64,000 nt of DNA, taken from assembly GCF_003672135.1 (NCBI RefSeq), contig NC_039509.1, positions 6,014,001 through 6,078,000 on the forward strand, read 5' to 3'. Of this stretch, positions 26,412 to 38,580 are shown in pieces. The DNA comes from Ooceraea biroi (taxonomy: Eukaryota > Arthropoda > Insecta > Hymenoptera > Formicidae). The notes under the pieces are model-generated. The model ran no database searches, was not told the origin of the DNA, and worked only from the letters and a program-made list of their open reading frames with translations. Each line of letters opens with the position of its first letter. The first letter of the stretch is position 1. The translations under genes were made by a program, and so were the position numbers.

Positions 26412-26692
26412 AATTATGCACTGGACAGTGACTAAACCGCAGTGCACTTACGCGACATCCGTCGTAGCTGGGAGTTAAAATTATGCATTCAATTTAGAAC
26501 GGAAAGAGAGGAGGGATAAACATGACCAATTAATGGGAAATCTCAGCAGATGCACGAGGCAACATCGCAGATCGTAGCAATTGATTATCCAATGGATAAT
26601 GTTGCCAAAACAATATAAGAATGTGGCATCATATGCATAATTATGCGTTAATAATATGTATATCATTACGCTAATTATACCTACAATTATGC
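26412..26692 (+). promoter_or_regulatory. Cluster of AATTATGC (POU/homeodomain-like) octamers
   Basis: AATTATGC occurs at 26412, 26479, 26639 and 26685. The third copy is half of a perfect 12-bp palindrome, GCATAATTATGC, at 26635-26646. The octamer combines an ATTA homeodomain core with a TATGC POU-type half site. Four copies within 281 bp are more than chance would give. A regulatory role is inference; no promoter is visible next to it. Confidence 0.3.
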
Positions 26693-27507
26693 GTTATTTG
26701 TTTGCGGAATAAACACGGAAACAGGGACGCTAATGCATTAAAGATACCGAGAATTACCACGTCAATTTGGTTTCTTTGTAAAGTGTATTCAAAGAATTAT
26801 TGACATATTAAAATACACAGAGAGAGAATTGAATATACAACTCTGATACGTAAAATGCAAAATTATCGCGCCGAATAACGGCTCGGCATAACGCTCACCG
26901 AAATTTGGAGGATTACAACAACGTATGAAACGGGGATTATGCGATTCGTCGATTGGGACGTCACGGGTAATTACAAGTTGAAATCACGTAGCCTGAACTT
27001 TGGAGAACATTTAGATCGATGGACAAAATTTTGCATCCGCCATCAGACAAGCTGTAACAACTTATCTAGCTGACTGAATGAATTTCTGATAGGCATCTTC
27101 TATCACGCGGGATCTATTATACTTTGTGTGTGTACATTGTTACAGTTTGACATAAACGTCCGTTAGTTCGAAAAGCCCAGGTGTTTCATGTACTTCATCA
27201 ATCAGATGCGTCCTCTAGTTCTCGTGTTTCACTCGCAATCGCATAATTGTTCGTACTTTACAATAGAGAAGAATCTCATTCCGTTTCTCGTTAACGCAGT
27301 GGAGAGTGACGAATTATTATGTTTCCTCATTATATTGTAGAGCAGCATGTAAGTAAGTAAAATAAAAATTTGCATGCAGAAATTCAATGGTACAGACTTT
27401 GCAGTCGCCTCCATTTCTTTACGCGCCCTTGTGCTTTCTCGTTTCAAGCCATCTCATTGATCTGTACGAGTATCTCGAAGAATTGGAAATATAGGTTCAG
27501 GTCCGAA

Positions 27508-27577
27508 ATGGAGAATCAGTCAACGATATTATTCGTTCTTTCGGTTCCCATCTCTTCATCTTCCTCTGTCCTCTCCA
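27508..27577 (+). CDS. Possible first coding exon with signal-peptide-like sequence
   Basis: An ATG in fair context (GAAATGG) opens 23 codons reading MENQSTILFVLSVPI followed by serines and VLS. The frame then meets a strong donor-like site, GTAAGTA, at 27578. A short hydrophobic core (ILFVLSVPI) followed by small polar residues is what a secretory signal peptide looks like, and such exons often end in an early intron. The frame is also open upstream without an ATG. No downstream exon was identified and the gene is not recognised. Chance occurrence is quite possible. Confidence 0.2.
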
Positions 27578-28120
27578 GTAAGTACTCTGGAAATTGAAAT
27601 ATTACCGTAGCGGAAGAAGGTAACGTCTAAACGATTTGGCTGTCTGCCAAGCCTCGGCTTTTCCCGATTACGTTCGAGTGAACGTAATCTTGCGTAGATA
27701 CCAACAACTAGAGCGAACTTGGCGCTGCCGACCCCGCAAGAAACGTGCATAATGAGCAAGAAAGATTTACGTGGTTACGAGTTACGGTTCTTTAGAAAAT
27801 GGCTAGGTCATTTCCAGCACGGGTACTATCTGCTTTCTATGATATAAGTATTTCAATTATCTGTTTCACATTACGCGACTCTTTAGACTTATTCAATAGA
27901 CGGGAGTAATCCACGTTCGCCATCTTTCGCGACTCTAATGCCTACAAAGTAATCTCTGAATTCTTTGATCTAATTATTTTTTATGGAAACTCGTGTAATC
28001 CGCTTCGCTATATTGCGATTTTAATAAAGTAGATTCTTGATAAGATTTTTTCATAAAATTTGCGCGAGTTCTGCGTGCTCGTTGTCTCCTAATTTGCAAT
28101 TTATTCTAATGTAGGTAGGA

Positions 28121-30180
28121 CCCCGTGTATTACCGTATGTTTGCAAATTCGTTTGTATATCTGCATATTGGGCGAAGGTGCTCGCCGCGTCGTGACGATA
28201 ATCACGATAATGGAACTGTCAGCATCATTCTCGCGACCAAAAGACTCGTCACTCCGTCGTCACCACGAAAATTTATTATGCAGGCGGATATACGTACGAT
28301 GTACGTACGAGTCCCCGTGTATGTGTCATTCGACGGCGACGCCTGGCTCAATTAACGCTACGCTAATTGGCGCTGCGCTTGTTCCGGTCCGTCCGGTAAT
28401 TTCATTTAGCCGTGGCATCGCCGGCGAACATTTTCGCATAAGCGACTTTCTGACGAATCTACTTATACGCCAGCTCGCCGATCGACCCGGCCGATCGATC
28501 GCGACCGTTAATACCGTGGATTGTCCGCGGTATTTGCGGCTGTGGGCTTTACCGTAATCGCATTTTCTTCTGATTGATGCCGTTATGAGGTGTACGCATG
28601 AGTTTTCATCTCTTTCCGCTAGAAAATTCTCGCTATACATTTTCATAATATTTCATAATATATAAAGAACAATTCAATTATCGTATCATGTAATGCTTCG
28701 AAGGCTAGTGTCACTTTTAAGAGAACGAGAATGTATCAATTTAAAATAATTTTTTCAAAGCGGTGAGAAAAAGACAAGCTCAGGCTACGTTTAATATTTA
28801 CAAATTGAAATCTTTCTGAAGAGATTGCCCATTTTCGAATCGCTGATTCATGTTGACAAGCAACGCGAATTATCGCGATAGGTCCGCTTGTCGCCACCCT
28901 TGGCGAACAAGCTTCACTCGTTTCCCAGGTCAACCGGTATCCCTTTGTCGAAACCATGGCGCGGAACCGCTGTACAAGAAGTCGTTTCGCTCACCACAAA
29001 GCGTTTTTCTTTGTTAGCCATACATGTACGGTGGCGCGAGCAGCCAATGGTGCGCAAATCCTTGGAAAAGACGCCCTGCCGAAGTTTAATGGAGTATCGA
29101 TGACCGTGCAGATGGTGAGGAAGCGAGGGAGAGGGTTGGAGGTGGTTGGAGTGCCGTCTGGCGTGTCGGGCGATCCGCTCGAGAGGGAGGAAGAGGAGCG
29201 TCGAAGAGTCATCGACGTCGTCTACGAACCAGATGCCTCGAACTCGATTGAAGGCGCCGATAAATTGAATAGAGAGATCTACGATGCCCGGAAGAAGAAG
29301 GTGCCGCGCGGTGGTTGTGATGGTATCCGTAGATAGACAACGTACACAGGTCTTCGCTCTTTCGTGGACCCGTTATTATCTAGCAGACATCGTGGTGGAG
29401 AATGTGTCATAGCGAATATCTGCTATCAAATATCTCACTTCGCTCGGCGTCGATTCACCGCTGACGAAGGGAATTGCGTTTCCGGATTACAGAATGATTA
29501 ATATAACTGCACAACGGGGGCAGAGGCGAGAAACGGGTTTTGTAATAACTCGTATGATAATTTCTCATTTTTACATGAACATTTTATCGTGTCGTCCGAT
29601 CGAAAAAGATTCGAATCCGATTAAAGGTGCGCGGATATTAATTTTGATACGCTTAGCGCATTATATCTTACGCCGTGCGCTTGCATCATAGCTCGATGGC
29701 GTATAAGCGCGTTAATAAGCGTTCGTCGCACGAAATTTATGGGTCACGTCATTTCCATTAATTCTCTTCGATTTTAGATGAGAGGGTTGGCGGATCGGAG
29801 GTGTCGATGGCGTTGCGGTGTAGAAGGGTGGCAGCCAGGGTGGCGCGAGGTCATCGTGAATGTAATTGTAAAACGCGCTCAACCTCGCATCGAGGGATGC
29901 ATGAGGGGTGGCAAAAGAGGGTTGGGAGGATCCACGTGTGAATTACGGCGCGGCTGTGATTCCGCTGTTTCCCCATTTTCGGATGCAGCATCAATTTATT
30001 ATACGCCGAGTGAAATAGAACGGTGGTGAAAAATTTTTCAGCCGCTGGATTCATGGTGGTATAAAGTCGTGTAAAAGCTTTCGCGGCTACGGCAGACATC
30101 ACGCGTGCATGTAGCTGTGTATCAAAATGTAGATGCGTAACGTTCGTGATGTACATATAGGCTGTTACATGGAAATATAG
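28121..30180. other. CpG-rich block
   Basis: Overlapping frames on both strands, one of which (28956-29336) is listed as a weak coding candidate. A G-rich section at 29778-29930 includes four G-runs (29894-29926) with loops of 8, 10 and 2 nt, a weak quadruplex possibility. No known gene is seen. Confidence 0.4.
28956..29336 (+). CDS. Unrecognised 126-codon open frame, possible exon
   Basis: The ATG lies in a strong context (AAACCATGGCG) and the frame closes at TAG. The second half is charged, with a run of Glu/Arg followed by VIDVVYEPDASNSIEGADKL and a KKK cluster. In a 33-codon part of that half, 23 third positions are G or C, which is coding-like for a hymenopteran. Against it, the N-terminal half looks random, a minus-strand frame overlaps, and no domain is recognised. 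A donor-like GTGAGG at 29114 could end a shorter exon. Confidence 0.25.
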   Translation: MARNRCTRSRFAHHKAFFFVSHTCTVARAANGAQILGKDALPKFNGVSMTVQMVRKRGRGLEVVGVPSGVSGDPLEREEEERRRVIDVVYEPDASNSIEGADKLNREIYDARKKKVPRGGCDGIRR

Positions 30181-31620
30181 AGCGCGTGATGAATAAATTA
30201 GGTTTTGCCGTAAGAAATTGATAGTTATGTTTTACGTTTTCTACTGGCAATTAAAAATGTATTACATTTCGGCTGACCTGCAGGTTGCTAGCAAAATATT
30301 TTGTTCGATATATTTCTCATGGAGTTTGTATCGGATTGTGCAAAAACTTTCGTGTCACCTCAATTGGATTGCGATAAGTGGCTTGTACATGCATCGCAAA
30401 ATCATCGCACCGAACGATTGAATATCCGAAAAACAACTTTCAGAATTTAAATAACTTGATATATTTGTCGCAAAAATATAATAGAAAACATAGAGTTGGT
30501 AGTTGTTTTCTTTTTGTTTTATTAATACTCTATTTGCTTTTGTTTTTGCTACATATGTGTAAACGCGTACCAGGTACCACTAATTAAAACTTACTTGATA
30601 CTATATTTAATATTATATTTACTATTAATTTTTAATTGGACGAGAGAATTTCATTATTCTTTAATCTTTAAATAAGTTTTACATGATTAACATGCATTAC
30701 ATACAAACGTAATATATTTAGAAAATGTGTAAGTAAGTTGTACTTGGAGTTATTCTTCGTTTCTATACTATTTAAATTATTTCACGCTAGCAATTTCCGA
30801 GAATTTTTATAAAAGTCGCTCAAATGGATTAGATTGCCTTTTTCAATCTGTTCGCGCTATTGAAAAGGGATTATGCGATTAACGAAATTGCTTGTCGATG
30901 AAAAATTTGTACATAGAATAGATTTATGGCATAAATAAAATTCTATAACTACATATAAACATTCAGGAATTTACCTGGATGAGTTCATAAAATCTATCGA
31001 CAAATATTTTGAACGGGAAATGTGAGTTTAATCTAAAGAGTTTTACCATTTCTGTATATATCTACATATAAATTTATATAACATGCAATTTTTTTAATTG
31101 GAAATCTTTATTTTTATTTATTTTTGTAGCACAGTTGGATCTTTGTGAGGACATGAAGAGAGTTCGGTGTCGTAATGCCAAGTTTTATATTGTAACATTA
31201 ATCACACACGTCTCTCATACATGTACATTCTTTAGAATTAGCTGGCTTGTCTCCAATCGACATAATAGAAAGCGGAATCTTTTGATATCGTGACACCGTG
31301 CTGTCCATACTTTTTCGTACAACGTCCAAGGAAATCGCCGGATAAATCTCTCGAGATTTATATTCGATGTGCCTAGTATTGTTAAGATCGTGGCTTGGCG
31401 TTTGCTTAAAGCTTACTTGATTTATTACGATGACCTTAATACTGCCCGAAGAGATTTCAAGATTTTACGATACTTTCGTTCCAAGATTATCTGCATGACA
31501 TAGTACAACATTGTTGCTCTTCAAAAATAAGCTTTAAATTAATAGAAAAAGGACAATATATTTCTTATGATTTTACAGGATATATATCAAAAGCATTATA
31601 TCGCGTTAAAGAACTAAATC
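30181..31620. other. AT-rich gene-free block
   Basis: Very AT-rich spacer with only short frames. I see no transposon ends, RNA gene or strong motif. Confidence 0.5.
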
Positions 31621-32830
31621 CCATTGTTTGTGGTTACGAAGGAAAAAATAGAGTGCGATGTACGGACTACACCGTTAACCAGATCTTTGTTCCGACAAGC
31701 TATTAATTGCGAGGCTAAAAAGCACCTAAGCGGTAAATTGCCGTTTGAGATCACTGAAAGTTGGCCGCGGTCGTATCGTACGTATCTAGGACACGGTGTT
31801 ACGCCGTGAAAATCCGTTTAGCGCGAATTTACGGAGCGTATTATCACGGTGCCGAGTTTTATCATATGGGGCAGAGAAGAAGGAGACGCGGTAGGTGGGT
31901 GACTAGCTTTGAAAAAGTCGAGAAAGGAGCGGTAGCAGCTAGTTGGAACGGGGCAAATACAACGGTTCGCGCAAAAACTCTTTAGCGCGATCACCTAGAG
32001 CAGAAGGGGGCCGTTCGCGGTAAAAAATAACAGCAAGATAGATAGTTACGCGAGTGGGAGGCGTTCATTATGTCACTTAACTTCCCCGGCGACCCCGCGA
32101 TATCATCCGAGTCGTTAATATTTCATTAGGTTGAGCCCATCTAAAGCCTTTCTTCCGGTCGCGTTGTCTTGGCTTAGTAACGAGCTTCTCCATCGTTCAT
32201 CAGGATACGTACAGAGCACGTGCCCTGTGCGCCGTCATTTATCGTAATTTCGCGGATCGATATCATCGACGAGGTAATCGACCTAATCGTGTTTATGGAG
32301 GTAACTGTTTATCCGAGATTTACGCAGAGTACTCCAATCTACACGCGGGCAGAATTAGCCCAGTTTTAACATCCCGTACGGCTAGAAAGGGAGATTGGAA
32401 GAGGGGTTCAGAGTAGGTGCATGCTCTCCTGAACGAAAGAAGCGAGCTTACGGAGGAGCAGCCTCATTTATAACTTTTAATTGAGTACGAAAGTTTGCGG
32501 CCGAATAGGACTGATCGTTGGTAGATCGTAAAGTAACGCGTTGCCCACCAACGGCTCGTGCCGTTCGATCTTAATCAAGAAAATCGTTTCGAGCTACTTA
32601 CGGGGCATCACCATTATCCGCTTTATGCTTTGAAACAAGAAGTTTTACCCTTGCTCGCTTGTTGCGAACGAGTTAAATAACCCTACTTAACTTTTGCTAC
32701 CTTCGCGGGGAAAAACTGATTGCATTCATCTCTTCAATAATGCATACAGTGGAGCAAGGTGGTGAAGCATGGTTTTACGTTGCTTCTGGCATGTGCGCGG
32801 ATCTGAGCTAGTGCTGTCGACATCAAAGTG
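31621..32830. other. CpG-leaning gene-free block
   Basis: No recognised gene; frames are under 75 codons. Confidence 0.45.
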
Positions 32831-34549
32831 GAAGTAAATAAAAAGCAAATTTATCAAGCGATAAATTATTAAGCTTTTTTATTAAAGAAGATTCAGTGAA
32901 TTTTACGGTTAAGTATTTACAAATATTTTTTATCACCAGAGTCGGTCAGAGAAAATTTAATTGTTATCTTCCATTGACTCACATATGCACGAGAAACGAG
33001 ATAATCTCAGATAAATTCTATGAATTTATTATACGAGACTGTTAAAGTCGATACTGAAGTATCGTAATTCTACAGATTTTCCTCTAGAAGCTCAAGAAAG
33101 TTTTACATGTTTCGTGCTTGGTATACTGAAAGCTTTCAAGTTAATACACGAATTTTACAAGATCTTTTTTCTTATTCAGATCCTGACGAAAAACGACCAG
33201 ATTCTCAAATTCACATTGACATTCGTTTTACTAAGCGGCTTGCTTAACGACTAGCAACGAGTTTAGCTTGGTTTTTAAATATTTATTTCACTCACTGTGG
33301 TAAAAAATATTTTTATTAATATTCCGTTTATAATTTCATAATAGTATTGATCTGCGTACTCACATATGCATACGTACAATAAGCTGTTATGAATAATCAT
33401 ATTTATGAAATGTTAAAAAACAGAATTTATCGCTCTAAATATATCTACGTCAAATAAATCACTTTAATATTTTACATAAAAATATGAGCGTTGCAACCCA
33501 ACGGAATTTTCAAATTTTTATGATATTATCTTCAATGCACCACATCTCTTGTATAACTGATGCGCAGCATCGCGATAAAACAAAACGAGCGTTCCTGTGC
33601 ACAGCTTGCGATAACATCGAATTTCCCATCGAATCCGATGCGGTCCCTTTCGTCAAGTTCTTAATCTTATTAAAAATTCCGCAAATTATTCGCGGTATGA
33701 ATTATCCACCTCGGGCGACGTGAAAAGCAACTACTTTATAATCGCCGAGCTAAATTGTGCCAATCTGAACAGAAAACGCAAGCGTAGTGAAACAGCTCCG
33801 ACACATTAAAGTTTGACGTAAAAGCAAATGGAAAGTTTAAGTTTGCCAGCCGATGTCGAGTAGCCATCTGAGGAGAGTTTGAGATCAAATCTTAAAGTGC
33901 TCCGCGATCTCCTCCCGATGGCGGACATTAAAATTGAAACCCGACAGGTTGGGGTTACCCCGTGAGTAAGAACGAGGCAGCTGAGGAGGAGAGATGCTGA
34001 AGCGTGCAGAAATCAGACGAAGACGGATCGGTCTTGCATGCAGGATACAGGAAAGGATCCGTGAGAACGCGAGCCGCGTAATCTTACCGGGCGCTTAAAT
34101 AAACGACATCGTTTGTACATCTCTCGAAGAACGCGTACATAAATCGCGGGCATGATCTTTGACCTGTCGAAAATAAAGTGGAGAGAAAGGGAGAGAGAGA
34201 ATAGAGAGTGAAAAACGCTCTCGAGTACAAGTGAGATGAGCTGCGAGATTGCAGCCATTTGCTGGCGGAATTGCGCCTTTGACTACAATGTCGTGTTCGT
34301 AAGCTGCGCCTACATGTCTGAACACATCACGATTCACGTAAATGGTGGCCGACATATATTTTATTTAATTTAATATATGCAAGAAAGGACTCTTTTAACG
34401 ATTATTTACGGTTGCCTGATCAAAATCCATGCAACAAAGGTCGGTTTATGTAACCTGGAGTAATGACAATGTAACATATTTATTTCCAAATAAATATGCA
34501 AAATTTTCTGCATGAAAAGTTTGACAGCCAGATTAAAATCGCGTGTCAA
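32831..34549. other. AT-rich then mixed gene-free stretch
   Basis: AT-rich to about 33.8 kb, then richer in CpG, with a GA-rich run near 34180-34210. Frames are all below 90 codons and none is recognised. Confidence 0.45.
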
Positions 34550-35217
34550 CACCGTTAAAAATTGTGCGTCCATATGTTAAAATTTTCTTGTGTTGCCATG
34601 TTTTGATTACTACTTCAATGTAAAATTAACATACAACTGATATGTTATTATTTTTATAACAATTTTATATGTTACATTAATGTTAACTTCATAACTTAAC
34701 ATTTTGTGTATGTCTCTTAGAAATGGAATATTATTTCAAATGCTTTTAACACAATAATTTTAAACAATCAACATGTCACAAAGTCAGTTTAACATTCTAA
34801 AAGAAGTTAAAGTAAATCTTCAAATAATCATGAACTTTGACATATAAAATAATCAAATTTACTAAAATTAAATGTTTCTATCAAAAATAATTTAAGTTGA
34901 AATAATTACTATCATGTGTTAATATAACATAAAAAGTAAATGTTCATATTGTATGAACGAAAATGTTCTATCAACTTTTCTGATGAGTTATTGTAACTTC
35001 TCTTCCATGTAGTTTTCAATTACTTTGTATGTTATTTTTACATCACACTTAAAGTTACAATAACAAAAATAAATGTAAAGTATTGTGTTAATTACTTAAC
35101 ATTTCTAGTTTGTCAAGAAATAACATATGACGAATGAGTTACTTTAACTTAAAATTTAGAGTGGACTTTCTGGGACATGCAAAAAATGTTAAAATTAACA
35201 TTTTATTTTTTACTGTG
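34550..35217. mobile_element. Probable AT-rich non-autonomous DNA transposon
   Basis: A sharply AT-rich island with repeated TTAACAT/ATGTTA words throughout. Possible imperfect terminal inverted repeats are CACCGTTAAAAAT on the left and, complemented, CACAGTAAAAAAT on the right. Near the right end, AAAATGTTAA and TTAACATTTT form a 22-bp palindrome at 35183-35204. Ends starting CAC recall CACTA-type elements, but the flanks show no clear target duplication, so boundaries and class are tentative. No transposase is present. Confidence 0.4.
35183..35204. repeat. 22-bp palindrome AAAATGTTAA/TTAACATTTT
   Basis: A perfect 10-bp stem with a two-base AA centre, directly readable. It lies just inside the right end of the AT-rich element and probably belongs to its subterminal structure. 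Confidence 0.75.
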
Positions 35218-35279
35218 AATGATACCATGATTATTATAAAAAAAATTAAATTAGTCAACAAAATTATTAAATTTTGCAG

Positions 35280-38200
35280 GCTGACAGATAATGAGAATTG
35301 TATGCAACGCGATCGCATGTGCAGGACTCGAGTCGAGGATGCAATTTTAGAAACTACTTAACGCGAGATGCAGTTGGACGCACGTTCGATCTGGACCGGG
35401 AAATCAAACGCGTGCGAATCAAGACGTTGGTAGAAAATGAGACGTGATATCGTCCCATGAGAAATTCGGACGGCGCGCTAGCGGCGACGCCAATTATCGG
35501 ACGACGAGCCCGAACAGAGAGAAGAGAGAGGCGGTTAGTCTCGTACGAGAGACACAAGAATCTCCTCTGTTCGATCTTTCCTTATTCCGCGCGCGATCTA
35601 CGACGATAGCCCGTGGCGAGTAATGAAAGTCGAGGAATCACGAAATCCGATATTTTGCTCACGTTCGATTTATCTCTTTTCGTCCCATGCAAGATTCCCT
35701 TTCTCGGTACAACATGGTCTCCGCTAAGGTCTCGAGTCGCTCGCCCAAACCTGATCCTAACGAAGGAGTGAAAATCTTCGTCAGCGTTTAAGGTGGTCCC
35801 TTTTACGCGATCTCACTTTGATTTACGCGCGAGTAGATTTAGAGATTGCGCGCGGTTGGTCCGTTATCTCGGGGATGTCTTTCTGAACACGTTTCTCGAT
35901 ACCGTAAGAAACAATTACGTATACGTAACGCGTGCGAGATATTAATTAGATATACGCGTATTCTGAATTATTTTTATGGCTTTCTTTCGATAGGTGAAAC
36001 ACAATTTTATCAGTCCAGTATGGCCCGGCTTTCATATTCCATGCACGTCCAAGCGCGCGCGGGTGCACCTTGGAGACTATATTGGATAAATTGAATACTT
36101 ACAAGGGGAGAGAACCTTTGCGATGTACCGTACGACGCGTTATGACGTATATATATAAGCACAAAAGCATATCCAATTGAGCGCTTCTGCGGTAAAAAAA
36201 GAAGAAAGAAAATACCACGTTATTGTCGCAATAAGCGCGCGTATCGCGTCGCAAAAGTCCGGGTGCGTATAACAAAGCGAATAAAACTGTAAAAAGAGCG
36301 AGTTGAGCTCAACCAGTCTCTTCCTCTTTCTCTCCCTCTCTCTTCTCGTTGCACTTCCGCTTCGCGTCCACGCGTATATATACGCTTAATCTAGTCTAAA
36401 AAAAGGATATAACACGCTATGACGTGCCAGGCTGTATCGACAGCAGAAACGGGGACAAAAGCTCGACGACACGCGGTTTCTCTTTCTTCGCCGAGGCTCA
36501 ACCTTTGCTCGATGCCTCTCGCTCGCTCTCCGAGGTGACATAGTAAATCTGAGGTTTCGATAAAGTCGACCGTATACCAGGACCCCTCATCTTTCTCGCC
36601 GTCGACTCCTTTGACATAACCGCGGGCGACCATAATCGCGATCATCCTGCGGTGTCTTTCCCGTCGTTCCTTTTCTTGACACATTTCTCTACATTTATGA
36701 GTCGCGTGTCGTTTACAGTTCGATTTGCTTCTTAATTACGATTTTATATCGTATTTTTGTTACTCTCACTTCTTCTTCAGAAGAAGAAAAAGCCTTCCAG
36801 TTTTCTCTCGTCAGCAAAAGGTTTCATTTTTTAATTTTCTTTCACGTTTTTGTATGATTGGACTTTTTTATAGCGAAGTTTTATATTAAAACGACATCTA
36901 TGCATCGTAAAGATGCACACAAATGCAAACTTCGACGATAAAGTGTGTTTTTAACTGGCGCGATTTAAACAGTTAACTTCCTTTTTTCTTCCACATGGTT
37001 ATTTTTGAGCTTTCGCTTTGAACCGGGGGATTACGAGCGCGACTGCATTAGTCGAGAAACGGGGATTTCTAAGAAGTATTCTATTCAGGAATAAAGAATG
37101 TAAAATCTCTCTAGTTTGGAATGATAGCGTCATTACAAAAGTATATACTATTCCTTTTTTACAACGGAGTTACGTGCGGAATTGTTGCGCTCGCGAAATA
37201 CTGACATCTAAAGCTGCGAAAGAGAAGATGAAGAAAAGGGTAAATTCTTCTTGCATAATACAAAGAGACGGAAGAAATTTTAAGGAATATAAGACTTCAA
37301 ATACGTTGAGTAAATAGTGTAAAATATCTCCGTACGTGATCGATTTTCTTCAAGCTGTAAGACAGAATTGCAAGAGAGTGCAGCGAGAAAGGGCGGAGGG
37401 TAAATAGGCTTACTTCTTTGTGGCTGAATGGACATTTGTCTACGGAAACGACTTTGGCCGATTGCCAGCCGTTGGCAAATCACAGCCGGCCTAGACTCCG
37501 AGACCTGACAACCAATATCTTGCTATAGTATCTTTTTTCGCCAGTAAAACTGTGAGCAAGACCGAGAGATTCTTATCCACGTAACGTAGCTTTCCGATAG
37601 AAGTATTCAGCAAAAACCTGAAACGATTGCATTTGTGACGGAAATGTTCAATGGAACGTGACACTTGCACGCGTAATTAAAAGCTTACGCGGAAGTGCTT
37701 CCGAGCTACACTAATTATGTCGGTCGACATTGTCGAAACGGTGACTCGACCGGTCCCGTTCCGCGGTGGAGCTATCCAAATCGAATTGCGCCAACTTGCC
37801 ACCTCGCGAGGGCGGCACGACTGTTAAACCGCACCCTTCGTGATAGTTGTCTCGATGTTGCCTTTCTCGTGGCTCTCCCCGCAGCACGGTCGCAGATTTC
37901 GATGGAACTGTGATGGCGATCAACAGTAGAGGGTTAGAAACAGTACGGGGCGAGTTTCGAGATTTCGACGATTCAAAGGGCTTACAAAGTTCGGAGAAAG
38001 TTTCGACGGATATAACGGCGCGCCAACGACGGCGAGAACGAAGAATGGAAGAACTCGGCGATGGGGAGAGGGGCAGAGAGGCGTCGAGAAGAGGCAGCAG
38101 AAAGTACCGGGAGAAAGGAAAAAAAGGGGGATCGTTTCAAGTTGTGAATAGTTCTTTAAGCGCCGTCAAATCGAATCTATATCTGTCCGTCATCTCATTG

Positions 38201-38580
38201 TTAATGCGGGTGCCGTGCTGTATACCGCCTGATTTGTACCTTGTCTGCGTGATCGCGAAGATCCAATTATAAGTTGAACGAGTTCTGCTACCTCAACGCC
38301 AAGGAGCCCTCGAAACCGACGGCGACGTGCCGTTGTTGCTGTAGTACGCTCGATACCGGAATTCGATCGAGCCTCGTGCTTTTTGCGGCGCTTTGGATTT
38401 TATCCGCCGCTCCGTGAAATCGCGTGTGCGAATCTCTCGGTAGCTGGTGCACATCCGCATTTCGCTGACAATACGGCTGGTAATATTCGTTATTCAAGCG
38501 CGCTATCGATTCCGCGATCCTGACATCCGTTCATTACAATTGTTTAAACATCGCAAATAAAATTTTATTAGTGGCGACCA
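35280..38580. other. CpG-rich block
   Basis: Several frames of 70-141 codons; one, downstream of a splice-acceptor-like site, is listed separately (37885-38272). A pyrimidine-rich run sits at about 36320-36350. No known family is recognised. Confidence 0.4.
37885..38272 (+). CDS. Possible terminal exon behind a strong splice-acceptor-like site
   Basis: A pyrimidine-rich tract (about 37852-37880) ends in CAG at 37882-37884, a good 3' splice-site match. The frame that follows is open to the TAA at 38272 and includes an ATG at 37913. It reads TVADFDGTVMAINSRGLETV, then a long Arg/Glu-rich stretch, then a hydrophobic tail. An AATAAA lies about 290 nt beyond the stop, near 38556. No strong donor is seen inside, which fits a last exon. 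No domain is recognised and there is no transcript evidence; the charged part could be low-complexity chance sequence. Confidence 0.22.

Larger units (their letters stand above)
25861..28120. other. AT-leaning block with motif cluster and one exon-like signal
   Basis: No family recognised. It holds four AATTATGC octamers (26412-26692) and a possible short signal-peptide exon at 27508-27577, each listed separately. The rest shows nothing gene-like. Confidence 0.4.

Noticed and set aside
29610..29640. GATTCGAATC, resembling a tRNA T-loop
   Set aside because: Flanking bases do not form a T-stem, and no acceptor or D arm could be found.
29894..29926. Possible G-quadruplex
   Set aside because: Four G-runs are present but two loops are 8 and 10 nt long, giving low predicted stability; recorded only as a note.
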